Assembly (NCBI GenBank): GCA_027186245.1
Contig: CP114481.1
Location: 52,297,501 to 52,361,500, forward strand
Direction: 5' to 3'
Length of the DNA: 64,000 nucleotides
From: Coriaria nepalensis
Taxonomy: Eukaryota > Streptophyta > Magnoliopsida > Cucurbitales > Coriariaceae
The notes beneath the pieces are model-generated. The model had not been told where the DNA came from, searched no databases, and worked only from the letters and a program-made list of their open reading frames with translations. Of the stretch, positions 11,500 to 23,200 are shown piece by piece. The position numbers were made by a program, and so were the translations under genes. How positions within the stretch are numbered: the stretch's first letter is position 1; every line of letters starts with the position of its first letter.

Positions 11500-12700
11500 T
11501 CAATAGCTTTTTTCAAAGCAATTCGAATGAATTCTACTATCGTACTTCAAACACAAGTTTTGTGCATAACTTGCAAATGATCAATGCAAGGAAAGTGCGC
11601 ATTAGTTTAACCTTAAAATCATTTTCATGAGTCATTACGAGTTAATAACTTATTTCAAAGCAATTCGAACAAATTCTACTTACGCACTTCAAACGCAAGT
11701 TTTGTCCATAACTTTCAAGTGATCATTGCAAGGAAAATGTGCATTCGTTTAACATTAAAATCATTTTAATGAGTCATTTCGAGTTAATAACTTATTTCAA
11801 AGCAATTCGAACGAATTCTATTTTAGCACTACAAACACAGCTTTAGTGCATAACCTGCAAAAGATGAATGCGCAAGGAAAGTGTGCATTAGTTTAACTTT
11901 AAAATCATTTTAATGAGTTATTTCAAGTCAATAACTTTTTTCAAAGCAATTCGAACGAATTCTATTTTCGCACTTTAAACACAAGTTTTGTGCATAACTT
12001 GCAAATGATCAATGCAAGGAAACTGTGCATTAGTTTCACCTTAAAATCATTTGAATTAGTCATTTCAAGTCAATAACATATTTCAAAGCAATTCGAACGA
12101 ATTCTATTTTCGCACTTCAAACGCAAGTTTTGTCCATAACTTTCAAGTGATCATTGCAACGAAAGTGTGCATTCGTTTAACCTTAAAATCATTTTAATTA
12201 GTCATTTCGAGTTAATAATTTATTTGAAAGCAATTCGTACAAATTCTATTTTAGCACTACAAACACAACTTTAGTGCATAACTTGCAAAAGATGAATGCA
12301 AGGAGGGGTTGCATTTGTTAACTTTAAAATCATTTTAATGAGTTATTTCAAGTCAATAGCTTTTTTCAAAGCAATTCGAATGAATTCTACTATCGCACTT
12401 CAAACACAAGTTTTGTGCATAACTTGCAAATGATCAATGCAAGGAAAGTGCGCATTAGTTTAACCTTAAAATCATTTTCATGAGTCATTACGAGTTAATA
12501 ACTTATTTCAAAGCAATTCGAACAAATTCTACCTACGCACTTCAAACGCAAGTTTTGTCCATAACTTTCAAGTGATCATTGCAAGGAAAATGTGCATTCG
12601 TTTAACATTAAAATCATTTTAATGAGTCATTTCGAGTTAATAACTTATTTCAAAGCAATTCGAACGAATTCTATTTTAGCACTACAAACACAACTTTAGT
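11500..12700. repeat. Local duplication, offset about 853 bp
   Basis: The variant TGAATTCTACTATCG occurs at 11,528 and 12,381, and both copies are followed by GTGCGCATTAGTTT, then TCATTACGAGTT and a C-type monomer with CATAACCTGCAAAAG. The intervening sequence is ordinary A, B and C monomers, one of which is a C-to-A hybrid (GATGAATGCGCAAGG near 11,865). Confidence 0.7.
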
Positions 12701-15700
12701 GCATAACCTGCAAAAGATGAATGCAAGGAAACTGTGCTTTTGTTAACTTTAAAATCATTTTAATGAGAGTCATTTCAAGTCAATAACTTTTTTCAAAGCA
12801 ATTGGAACGAATTCAATTTTCGCATTTCAAACACAAGTTTTGTGCATAACTTGCAAAAGATCAATGCAAGGAAAGTGTGCATTAGTTTAACCTTAAAATC
12901 ATTTGAATTAGTCATTTCAAGTCAATAACACATTTCAAAGCAATTCGAACGAATTCTATTAACGTACTTCAAACGCAAGTTTTGTCCATAACTTTCAAGT
13001 GATCATTGCAAGGAAAGTGAGCATTCGTTTAACCTTAAAATCGTTTTAATGAGTCATTTTGAGTTAATAACTTATTTCAAAGCAATTCGAACAAATTCTA
13101 TTTTAGCACTACAAATACAACTTTAGTGCATAACATGCAAAAGATGAATATGCAAGGAGAGGTTGCTTTTGTTAACTTTAAAAGCATTTTAATGAGTCAT
13201 TTTAATTCAATAACTTTTCTCAAAGCAATTCGAACGAATTATATTTTCGCGCTTCAAACACAAGTTTTGTGCATAACATGCAAATGATCAATGCAAGGAA
13301 AGTGTGCATTAGTTTAACATTAAAATCATTTTAATGAGTCATTTCAGGTTAATAACTTATTTCAAAGCAATTCGTACGAATTCTATTTTCGCACTTCAAA
13401 CGCAAGTTTTGTCCATAACTTTCAAGTGATCATTGCAAGGAAAGTGTGCATTCGTTTAACCTTAAAATCATTTTAATGAGTCATTTCGAGTTAATAACTT
13501 ATTTCAAAGCAATTCGAACAAATTCTATTTTAGCACTACAAACACAACTTTAGTGCATAACTTGCAAAAGAAGAATGCAAGGAGCGGGTTGCATTTGTTA
13601 ACTTTAAAATCATTTTAATGAGTCATTTCAAGTCAATAGCTTTTTTCAAAGCAATTCGAACGAATTCTATTTTCGCACTTTAAACACAAGTTTTGTGCAT
13701 AACTTGGAAATGATCAATGCAAGGAAACTGTGCATTAGTTTAACCTTAAAATCATTTTCATGAGTCATTACGAGTTAATAACTTATTTCAAAGCAATTCG
13801 AACGAATTCTATTTTAGCACTACAAACACAGCTTTAGTGCATAACTTGCAAAAGATGAATGCAAGGAAACTGTGCATTTGTTAACTTTAAAATCATTTTA
13901 ATGAGTCATTTCAAGTCAATAACTTTTTTCAAAGCAATTCGAACGAATTCGATTTTCGCATTTCAAACACAAGTTTTGTGCATAACTTGCAAAAGATCAA
14001 TGCAAGGAAAGTGTGCATTAGTTTAACCTTAAAATCATTTGAATTAGTCATTTCAAGTCAATAACATATTTCAAAGCAATTCGAACGAATTCTATTTACG
14101 TACTTCAAACGCAAGTTTTGTCCATAACTTTCAAGTGATCATTGCAAGGAAAGTGAGCATTCGTTTAACCTTAAAATCGTTTTAATGAGTCATTTTGAGT
14201 TAATAACTTATTTCAAAGCAATTCGAACAAATTCTATTTTAGCACTACAAATACAACTTTAGTGCATAACTTTCAAAAGATGAATATGCAAGGAGAGGTT
14301 GCATTTCTTAACTTTAAAAGCATTTTAATGAGTCATTTTAATTCAATAACTTTTCTCAAAGCAATTCGAACGAATTCTATTTTCGCGCTTCAAACACAAG
14401 TTTTGTGCATAACTTGCAAATGATCAATGCAAGGAAAGTGTGCATTAGTTTAACATTAAAATCATTTTAATGAGTCATTTCAGGTTAATAACTTATTTCA
14501 AAGCAATTCGTACGAATTCTATTTTCGCACTTCAAACGCAATTTTTGTCCATAACTTTCAAGTGATCATTGCAAGGAAAGTGTGCATTCGTTTAACCTTA
14601 AAATCATTTTAATGAGTCATTTGGAGTTAATAACTTATTTCAAAGCAATTCGAATAAATTCTACTTTCGCACTACAAATACAACTTTAGTGCATAACTTG
14701 CAAAAGATGAATGCAAGGAGAGGTTGCATTTGTTAACTTTAAAATCACTTTAATGAGTCATTTCAAGTCAATAGCTTTTTTCAAAGCAATTCGAACGAAT
14801 TCTATTTTCGCACTTCAAACACAAGTTTTGTGCATAAAATGCAAATGATCAATGCAAGGAAAGTGTGCATTAGTTTAACCTTAAAATCATTTTCCTGAGT
14901 CATTACGAGTTAATAACTTATTTCAAAGCAATTCGTACGAATTCTATTTTCGCACTTCAAACGCAAGTTTTGTCCATAACTTTCAAGTGATCATTGCAAG
15001 GAAAATGTGCATTCGTTTAACATTAAAATCATTTTCATGAGTCATTACGAGTTAATAACTTATTTCAAAGCAATTCGAACGAATTCTATTTTAGCACTAC
15101 AAACACAGCTTTAGTGCATAACTTGCAAAAGATGAATGCAAGGAAACTGTGCATTTGTTAACTTTAAAATCATTTTAATGAGTCATTTCAAGTCAATAAC
15201 TTTTTTCAAAGCAATTCGAACGAATTCAATTTTCGCATTTCAAACACAAGTTTTGTGCATAACTTGCAAAAGATCAATGCAAGGAAAGTGTGCATTAGTT
15301 TAACATTAAAATCATTTTAATGAGTCATTTCAGGTTAATAACTTATTTCAAAGCAATTCGTACGAATTCTATTTTCGCACTTCAAACGCAAGTTTTGTCC
15401 ATAACTTTCAAGTGATCATTGCAAGCAAAGTGTGCATTCGTTTAACCTTAAAATAATTTTTATTAGTCATTTCGAGTTAATAACTTATTTCAAAGCAATT
15501 CGAACAAATTCTGTTTTAGCACTACAAACACAACTTTAGTGCATAACTTGCAAAAGATGAATGCAAGGAGAGGTTGCATTTGTTAACTTTAAAATCATTT
15601 TAATGAGTCATTTCAAGTCAATAACATATTTCAAAGCAATTCGTACGAATTCTATTTTCGCACTACAAACACAACTTTAGTGCATAACTTGCAAAAGATG

Positions 15701-17689
15701 AATCCAAGGAGAGGTTGCATTTGTTAACTTTAAAAGCATTTTAATGAATCATTTTAAGTCAATAACTTTTCTCAAAGCAATTCGAACGAATTCTATTTTC
15801 GCGCTTCAAACACAAGTTTTGTGCATAACTTGCAAATGATCAATGCAAGGAAAGTGTGCTTTAGTTTAACATTAAAATCATTTTAACGAGTCATTTCAAG
15901 TTAATAACTTGTTTCAAAGCAATTCGAACGAATTTTATTTACGAACTTCAAACGCAAGTTTTGTCCATAACTTTCAAGTGATCACTGCAAGGAAAGTGTG
16001 CATTAGTTTAACCTTAAAATCATTTGAATTAGTCATTTCAAGTCAATAACATATTTCAAAGCAATTCGTACGAATTCTATTTTCGCACTTCAAACGCAAG
16101 TTTTGTCCATAACTTGCAAAAGATGAATGCAAGGAGAGGTTACATTTGTTAACTTTAAAATCATTTTAATGAGTCATTTCAAGTCAATAACTTTTTTCAA
16201 AGCAATTCAAACGAATTCTATTTTCGCACTTCAAACACAAGTTTTGTGCATAACTTGCAAATGATCAATGCAAGGAAAGTGTGCGTTAGTTTAACCTTAA
16301 AATCATTCGAATTAGTCATTTCAAGTCAATAACATATTTCAAAGCAATTCGAATGAATTCTATTTACGCACTTCAAACGCAAGTTTCGTCCATAACTTTC
16401 AGGTGATCATTGCAAGGAAAATGTGCATTCGTTTAACCTTAAAATCATTTTCATGAGTCATTTCGAGTTAATAACATATTTCAAAGCAATTCGAACGAAT
16501 TCTATTTTAGCACTACAAACACAATTTTAGTGCGTAACTTGCAAAAGATGAATGGAAGGAGAGGTTGCATTTGTTAACTTTAAAATCATTTTAATGAGTT
16601 ATTCATGTCAATAACTTTTTTCAAAGCAATTCGAACGAATTCTATTTTCGCACTTTAAACACAAGTTTCGTGCATAACTTGCAAATGATCAATGCAAGGA
16701 AACTGTGCATTAGTTTCACCTTAAAATCATTTCAATTAGTCATTTCAAGTCAATAACAAATTTCCAAGCAATTCGAACGAATTATATTTTCGCACTTCAA
16801 ACGCAAGTTTTGTCCATAACTTTCAAGTGATCATTGCAACGAAAGTGTGCATTCGTTTAACCTTAAAATCATTTTAATGAGTCATTTCGAGTTAATAATT
16901 TATTTCAGAGCAATTCGTACAAATTCTATTTTAGCACTACCAATTCAACTTTAGTGCATAACTTGCAAAAGATGAATGCAAGGAGGGGTTGCATTTGTTA
17001 ACTTTAAAATCATTTTAATGAGTTATTTGAAGACAATAAGTTTTTTCAAAGAAATTCGAACGAATTCTATTTTCGCACTTTAAACACAAGTTTTGTGCAT
17101 AACTTGCAAATAATCAATGCAAGGAAACTGTGCATTAGTTTAACCTTGAAATGATTTGAATTAGTTATTTCAAGTCAATAACATCTTTCAAAGCAATTCG
17201 TACGAATTCTATTTTCGCACTTCAAACGCAAGTTTTGTCCATAACTTTCAAGTGATCATTGCAAGGAAAATGTGCATTCATTTAACCTTAAAATCATTTT
17301 AATGAGTCATTTCGAGTTAATAACTTATTTCAAAGCAATTCGAACGAATTCTTTTTTAGCACTACAAACACAGCTTTAGTGCATAACTTGCGAAAGATGA
17401 ATGCAAGGAAACTGTGCATTTGTTAACTTTAAAATCATTTTAATGAATCATTTCAAGTCAATAACATATTTCAAAGCAATTCGAACGAATTCTATTTACG
17501 TACTTCGAACGCAAGTTTTGTCCATAACTTTCAAGTGATCACTGCAAAGAAAGTGTGCATTCGTTTAACCTTAAAATCATTTTAATGAGTCATTTTGAGT
17601 TAATAACTTATTTCAAAGCAATTCGAACAAAATCTATTTTAGCACTACAAACACAAATTTAGTGTATAACTTGCAAAAGATGAATGCAA

Positions 17690-18590
17690 GGAAACTGTGC
17701 ATTTGTTAACAAACTTTAAAATCATTTTAATAAGTCATTTCAAGTCAATAACTTTTTTCAAAGCAATTCGAACGAATTCTATTTTCGCATTTCAAACGCA
17801 AGTTTTGTCCATAAATTTCAAGTGATCATTGGAAGGAAAGTGTGCATTCGTTTAACCTTAAAATCATTTTAATGAGTCATTTTGAGTTAATACCTTATTT
17901 CAAAGCAATTCGAACAAATTCTATTTTAGCACTACAAATACAACTCTAGTGCATAACTTGCAAAAGATGAATATGCAAGGAGAGGTTGCATTTGTTAACT
18001 TTAAAAGCATTTTAATGAGTCATTTTAAGTCAATAACTTTTCTCAAAGCAATTCGAACGAATTCTATTTTCGCTCTTCAAACACAAGTTTTGTGCATAAC
18101 TTGCGAATGATCAATGCAAGGAAAGTGTGCATTAGTTTAACATTAAAATCATTTTAATGAGTCATTTCAAGTTAATAACTTATTTCAAAGCAATTCGTAC
18201 GAATTCTATTTTCGCACTACAGACACAACTTTAGTGCATAACTTGCAAAAGATGAATGCAAGGAGAGGTTGCATTTGTTAACTTTAAAATCATTTTAATG
18301 AGTCATTTCAAGTCCATAACTTTTTTCAAAGCAATTCGAACGAATTCTATTTTCGCACTTCAAACACAAGTTTTGTGCATAACTTGCAAATGATCAATGC
18401 GAGGAAAGTGTGCATTAGTTTGACCTTAAAATCATTTTAATGAGTCATTTCGAGTTAATAACGTATTTCGAAGCAATTCGAAGAAATTCTATTTTAGCAC
18501 TACAAACACAACTTTAGTGTATAACTTGCAAAAGATGAATGCAAGGAAACTGTGCCTTTGTTAACAAACTTTAAAATCATTTTAATGAGT
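17690..18590. repeat. Local duplication, offset about 855 bp, with AAC insertion marker
   Basis: The variant TTGTTAACAAACTTTAAAATC, an extra few bases within the usual TTGTTAACTTT, occurs near 17,703 and 18,558. Flanking monomers are shared, including the CATTTCAAACGCAAG form of the next monomer. A related but altered insertion (TTGTTAAAAAACTTT) is seen near 22,260, suggesting an older copy of the same event. Confidence 0.65.
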
Positions 18591-19764
18591 CATTTCAAGT
18601 CAATAACTTTTTTGAAAGCAATTCGAACGAATTCTATTTTCGCATTTCAAACGCAAGTTTTGTCCATAACTTTCAAGTGATCATTGCAAGGAAAGTGTGC
18701 ATTCGTTTAACCTTAAAATCATTTTAATGAGTCATTTTGAGTTAATAACTTATTTCAAAGCAATTCGAACAAATTCTATTTTAGCACTACAAATACAACT
18801 TTAGTGCATAACTTGCAAAAGATGAATATGCAAGGACAGGTTGCATTTGTTAACTTTAAAAGCATTTTAATGAGTCATTTTAAGTCAATAACTTTTCTCA
18901 AAGCAATTCGTACGAATTCTATTTTCGCACTACAAACACAACTTTGTTGCATAACTTGCAAAAGATGAATGCAAGGAGAGGTTGCATTTGTTAACCTTAA
19001 AATCATTTTAATGAGTCATTTCAAGTCAATAACTTTTTTCAAAGCAATTCAAACGAATTCTATTTTCGCACTTTAAACACAAGTTTTGTGCATAACTTGC
19101 AAAGGATCAGTGCAAGGAAAGTGTGCATTAGTTTAACCTTAAAATCATTAGAATTAGTCATTTTAAGTCAATAACATATTTCAAAGCAATTTGAACGAAT
19201 TCTATTTACGCACTTCAAACGCAAGTTTTGTCCATAACTTTCAAGTGATCATTGCAAGGAAAATGTGCATTCGTTTAACCTTAAAATCATTTTAATGAGT
19301 CATTTCGAGTTAATAACATATTTCAAAGCAATTCGAACGAATTCTATTTTAGCACTACAAACACAACTTTAGTGCATAACTTGCAAAAGATGAATGCAAG
19401 GAGAGGTTGCATTTGTTAACTTTAAAATCATTTTAATGAGTCATTTCAAGTCAATAACTTTTTTCAAAGCAATTCGAACGAATTTTATTTTAGCACTACA
19501 AACACAACTTTAGTGCATAACTTGCAAAAGATGAAAGCAAGGAGGGGTTACATTTGTTAACTTTAAAATCATTTTAATGAGTCATTTCAAGTCAATAACT
19601 TTTTTCAAAGCAATTCGAACGAATTCTATTTTCGCACTTCAAACACAAGTTTTGTGCATAACTTGCAAATGATCAGTGCAAGGAAAGTGTGCATTTGTTT
19701 AACCTTAAAATCATTCGAATTAGTCATTTGAAGTCAATAACATATTTCGAAGCAATTCGAACGA

Positions 19765-19769
19765 ATTCT
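19765..19769. repeat. Left ATTCT of a 5-bp direct repeat flanking the plastid insert
   Basis: ATTCT at 19,765-19,769 is the last satellite sequence before the insert, and ATTCT at 20,206-20,210 follows it. A single ATTCT belongs to the normal monomer (GAATTCTATTT), so the second copy is either a short duplication made during repair of a staggered break or a microhomology shared with the plastid end. Five bases is too short to decide. Confidence 0.55.
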
Positions 19770-20194
19770 TAGCAGAATGTGAGAGATTACCTTTTGATTT
19801 ACCAGAAGCAGAAGAAGAATTAGTAGCGGGTTATCAAACCGAATATTCGGGTATAAAATTTGGTTTATTTTACGTTGCTTCCTATCTAAACCTATTAGTT
19901 TCTTCATTATTTGTAACGGTTCTTTACTTGGGCGGTTGGGATCTTTCTATTCCGTCCATATTTGTTTCTGAATTATTTGAAATAAATAAAGCGTCCGGAG
20001 TCTTTGGCACGACAATCGGTATCTTTATTACATTAGCTAAAACTTACTTGTTCTTGTTCATTTCTATAACAACAAGATGGACTTTACCCAGACTAAGAAT
20101 GGACCAACTATTAAATCTTGGATGGAAATTTCTTTTACCTATTTCTCTGGGTAATCTATTATTAACAACTTCGTTCCAACTCTTTTCACTGTAA
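19769..20194 (+). pseudogene. ndhA: Plastid ndhA exon 2 fragment (NdhA C-terminal 141 codons), truncated at the 5' end
   Basis: In plastids NdhA is a membrane subunit of the thylakoid NDH complex, which takes part in cyclic electron flow. It is homologous to complex I ND1/NuoH. Here one uninterrupted frame of 141 codons runs to a TAA at 20,192-20,194. The conserved loop [14 protein letters not shown] is encoded at 19,790-19,831 and matches the ND1 family signature. Three hydrophobic segments follow, roughly 19,860-19,940, 20,000-20,080 and 20,115-20,190, ending in SFQLFSL. Full-length NdhA is about 360 residues, so only about the last 40% is present: no start, no exon 1 and no group II intron. 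A TTG at 19,928 opens a shorter apparent frame, which is not a real start. From memory of the family, a few residues look changed (for example Ser where Pro is usual in VSELFE and FISITTRW). It should be non-functional, with no promoter or plastid context. Confidence 0.95.
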
Positions 20195-20205
20195 AGGAAT
20201 ACACT
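19770..20205 (+). other. Nuclear plastid DNA insertion (NUPT), about 436 bp
   Basis: This is the only non-satellite stretch in the window. It starts abruptly after satellite GAATTCT and holds the ndhA 3' coding region plus about 11 bases after the stop codon. Satellite resumes as ATTCTATTTCAAACGCAAG. The 3' limit is uncertain by about ten bases, because ATTCTATTT fits the satellite consensus and could also be plastid. The monomer before is type A and the one after is type B, so order and phase of the array are kept. Relative to a normal B monomer, about eight bases (ACGCACTT) are missing just after the right junction. In plastid genomes ndhH usually follows ndhA, but no ndhH coding sequence is included. 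Confidence 0.92.
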
Positions 20206-20210
20206 ATTCT
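20206..20210. repeat. Right ATTCT of the 5-bp direct repeat flanking the plastid insert
   Basis: This is the partner of 19,765-19,769. It is followed by ATTTCAAACGC, which is B-type sequence lacking about eight bases, so the right junction lost a little satellite or joined at a second microhomology. Confidence 0.55.
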
Positions 20211-23200
20211 ATTTCAAACGCAAGTTTTGTCCATAACTTTCAAGTGATCATTGCAAGGAGAATGTGCATTCGTTTAACCTTAAAATCATTTTAATTAGTC
20301 ATTTCGAGTTAATAACTTATTTCAAAGCAATTCGAACAAATTCTATTTTAGCACTACAAACACAACTTTAGTGCATAACTTGCAAAAGATGAATGCAAGG
20401 AGAGGTTGCATTTGTTAACTTTAAAATCATTTTAATGAGTCATTTCAAGTCAATAACTTTTTTCAAAGCAATTCAAACGAATTCTATTTTCGTACTTCAA
20501 ACACAAGTTTTGTCCATAACTTTCAAGTGATCATTACAAGGAAAATGTGCATTAGTTTATCCTTAAAATCATTTGAATTAGTCATTTCAAGTCAATAACA
20601 TATTTCAAAGCAATTCGAACGAATTGTATTTACGTACTTCAAACGCAAGTTTTGTCCATTACTTTCAAGTGATCACTGCAAGGAAAGTGTGCATTCGTTT
20701 AACCTTAAAATCATTTTAATGAGTCATTTTGAGTTAACAACTTATTTCAAAGCAATTCGAACAAATTCTATTTTAGCACTACAAATACAACTTTAGTGCA
20801 TAACTTGCAAAAGATGAATATGCAAGGAGAGGTTGCATTTGTTAACTTTAAAAGCATTTTAATGAGTCATTTTAAGTCAATAACTTTTCTCAAAGCAATT
20901 CGAACGAATTCTATTTTCGCACTTCAAACACAAGTTTTGTCCATAACTTTGAAGTGATCATTACAAGGAAAGTGTGCATTAGTTTAACCTAAAAATCATT
21001 TGAATTAGTCATTTCAAGTCAATAACATATTTCAAAGCAATTCGAACGAATTCAATTTACGTACTTCAAACGCAAGTTTTGTCCATAACTTTCAAGTGAT
21101 CACTGCAAGGAAAGTGTGCATTCGTTTAACCTTAAAATCATTTTAATGAGTCATTTTGAGTTAATAACCTATTTCAAAGCAGTTCGAACAAATTCTATTT
21201 TAGCACTACAAATAAAACTTTAGTGCATAACTTGCAAAAGATGAATATGCAAGGACAGGTTGCATTTGTTAACTTTAAAAGCATTTTAATGAGTCATTTT
21301 AAGTCAATAACATATTTCAAAGCAATTCGTACGAATTCTATTTTCGCACTTCAAACGCAAGTTTTGTCCATAACTTTCACGTGATCATTGCAAGGAAAAT
21401 GTGCATTCGTTTAACCTTAAAATCATTTTAATGAGTCATTTCGAGTTAATAACTTATTTCAAAGCAATTCGAACGAATTCTATTTTAGCACTACAAACAC
21501 AACTTTAGTGCATAACTTGCAAAAGATGAATGCAAGGAAACTGTGCATTAGTTTCACCTAAAATCAGTTGAATTAGTCATTTCAAGTCAATAACATATTT
21601 CAAAGCAATTCGTACGAACTCTATTTTCGCACTACAAACACAACTTTAGTGCATAATTTGCAAAAGATGAATGCAAGGAGAGGTTGCATTTGTTAACTTT
21701 AAAATCATTTTAATGAGTCATTTCAAGTCAATAACTTTTTTCAAAGCAATTCAAACGAATTCTATTTTCGCACTTCAAACACAAGTTTTGTGCATAACTT
21801 GCAAAAGATGAATATTCAAGGAAACTGTGCATTAGTTTCACCTCAAAATCATTTGAATTAGTCATTTCAAGTCAATAACAGATTTCAAAGCAATTCGAAC
21901 GAATTCCATTTTCGCACTTCAAACGCAAGTTTTGTCCATAACTTTCAAGTGATCATTGCAAAGAAAATGTGCATTAGTTTCACCTTAAAATCATTTGAAT
22001 TAGTCATTTCAAGTCAATAACATATTTCAAAGCAATTCGTACGAATTCTATTTTCGCACTACAAACACAACTTTAGTGCATAACTTGCAAAAGATGAATG
22101 CAAGGAAACTGTGCATTCGTTTAACCTTAAAATCATTTAAATGAGTCATTTCGAGTTAATAACTTATTTCAAAGCAATTCGAACAAATTCTATTTTAGCA
22201 CTACAAACACAACTTTAGTGCTTAACTTGCAAAAGATGAATGCAAGGAAACTGTGCATTTGTTAAAAAACTTTAAAATCATTTTAATGAGTCATTTCAAA
22301 TCAATAACTTTTTTCAAAGCAATTCGAACGAATTCTATTTTCGCATTTCAAACACAAGTTTTGTGCATAACTTGCAATAGATCAATGCAAGGAAAGTGTG
22401 CATTAGTTTAACCTTAAAATCATTTGAATTAGTCATTCCAAGTCAATAACATATTTCAAAGCAATTCGAACGAATTCTATTTACGTACTTCAAACGCAAG
22501 TTTTGTCCATAACTTTCAAGTGATCATTGCAAGGAAAGTGTGCATTCGTTTAACCTTAAAATCATTTTAATGAGTCATTTTGAGTTAATAACTTATTTCA
22601 AAGCAATTCGAACAAATTCTATTTTAGCACTACAAATACAACTTTAGTGCATAACTTGCAAAAGATGAATATGCAAGGAAAATGTGCATTCGTTTAACCT
22701 TAAAATCATTTTAATAAGTCATTTCGAGTTAATAACTTATTTCAAAGCAATTCGAACGAATTCTATTTTAGCACTACAAACACAACTTTAGTGCATAACT
22801 TGCAAAAGATGAATGCAAGGAAACTGTGCATTAGTTTCACCTTAAAATCATTTGAATTAGTCATTTCAAGTCAATAACATATTTCAAAGCAATTCGTACG
22901 AATTCTATTTTCGCTCTACAAACACAACTGTAGTGCATAACTTGCAAAAGATGAATGCAAGGAGAGGTTGCATTTGTTAACTTTAAAATCATTTTAATGA
23001 GTCATTTCAAGTCATTAACTTTTTTCAAAGCAATTCTAATGAATTCTATTTTCGCACTTCAAACACAAGTTTTGTGCATAACTTGCAAATGATCAGTGAA
23101 AGGAAACTGCATTAGTTTAACCTTAAAATCATTCGAATTAGTCATTTCAAGTCAATAACATATTTCAAAGCAATTCGAACGAATTCTATTTACGCACTTC

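Larger units (their letters stand above)
1..19769. repeat. Satellite array, left arm (about 142-bp monomers, head to tail)
   Basis: Tandem satellite fills this stretch without a break. The landmark AATTCGAACGAATTC recurs at 32, 174, 316, 457, 599, 741 and 882, giving spacings of 142, 142, 141, 142, 142 and 141 bp. The same spacing continues to the plastid insert. All monomers I read are in the same orientation, and I saw no inverted copies. Monomers fall into A, B and C types that mostly cycle in order, so the main higher-order period is 425 bp. Base composition is strongly AT-rich, with recurring CpG sites that vary between CG, TG and CA. No gene is present: open frames are short and consist of translated satellite. 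Long arrays of this kind are typical of plant centromeres, pericentromeres or heterochromatic knobs; which one applies cannot be told from sequence alone. Confidence 0.97.

Noticed and set aside
19928..20194. An 88-codon gene starting at TTG
   Set aside because: The same frame continues upstream to 19,769 through conserved NdhA sequence, so the TTG is an internal leucine codon.
19770..20205. Functional plastid gene or a plastid-genome origin of the window
   Set aside because: Only the 3' part of ndhA exon 2 is present, with satellite on both sides and none of the normal plastid neighbours (ndhH, ndhI).
19765..20210. Transposon insertion with target-site duplication
   Set aside because: The insert has no terminal repeats, transposase, reverse transcriptase or poly-A tract, and its content is plastid DNA.
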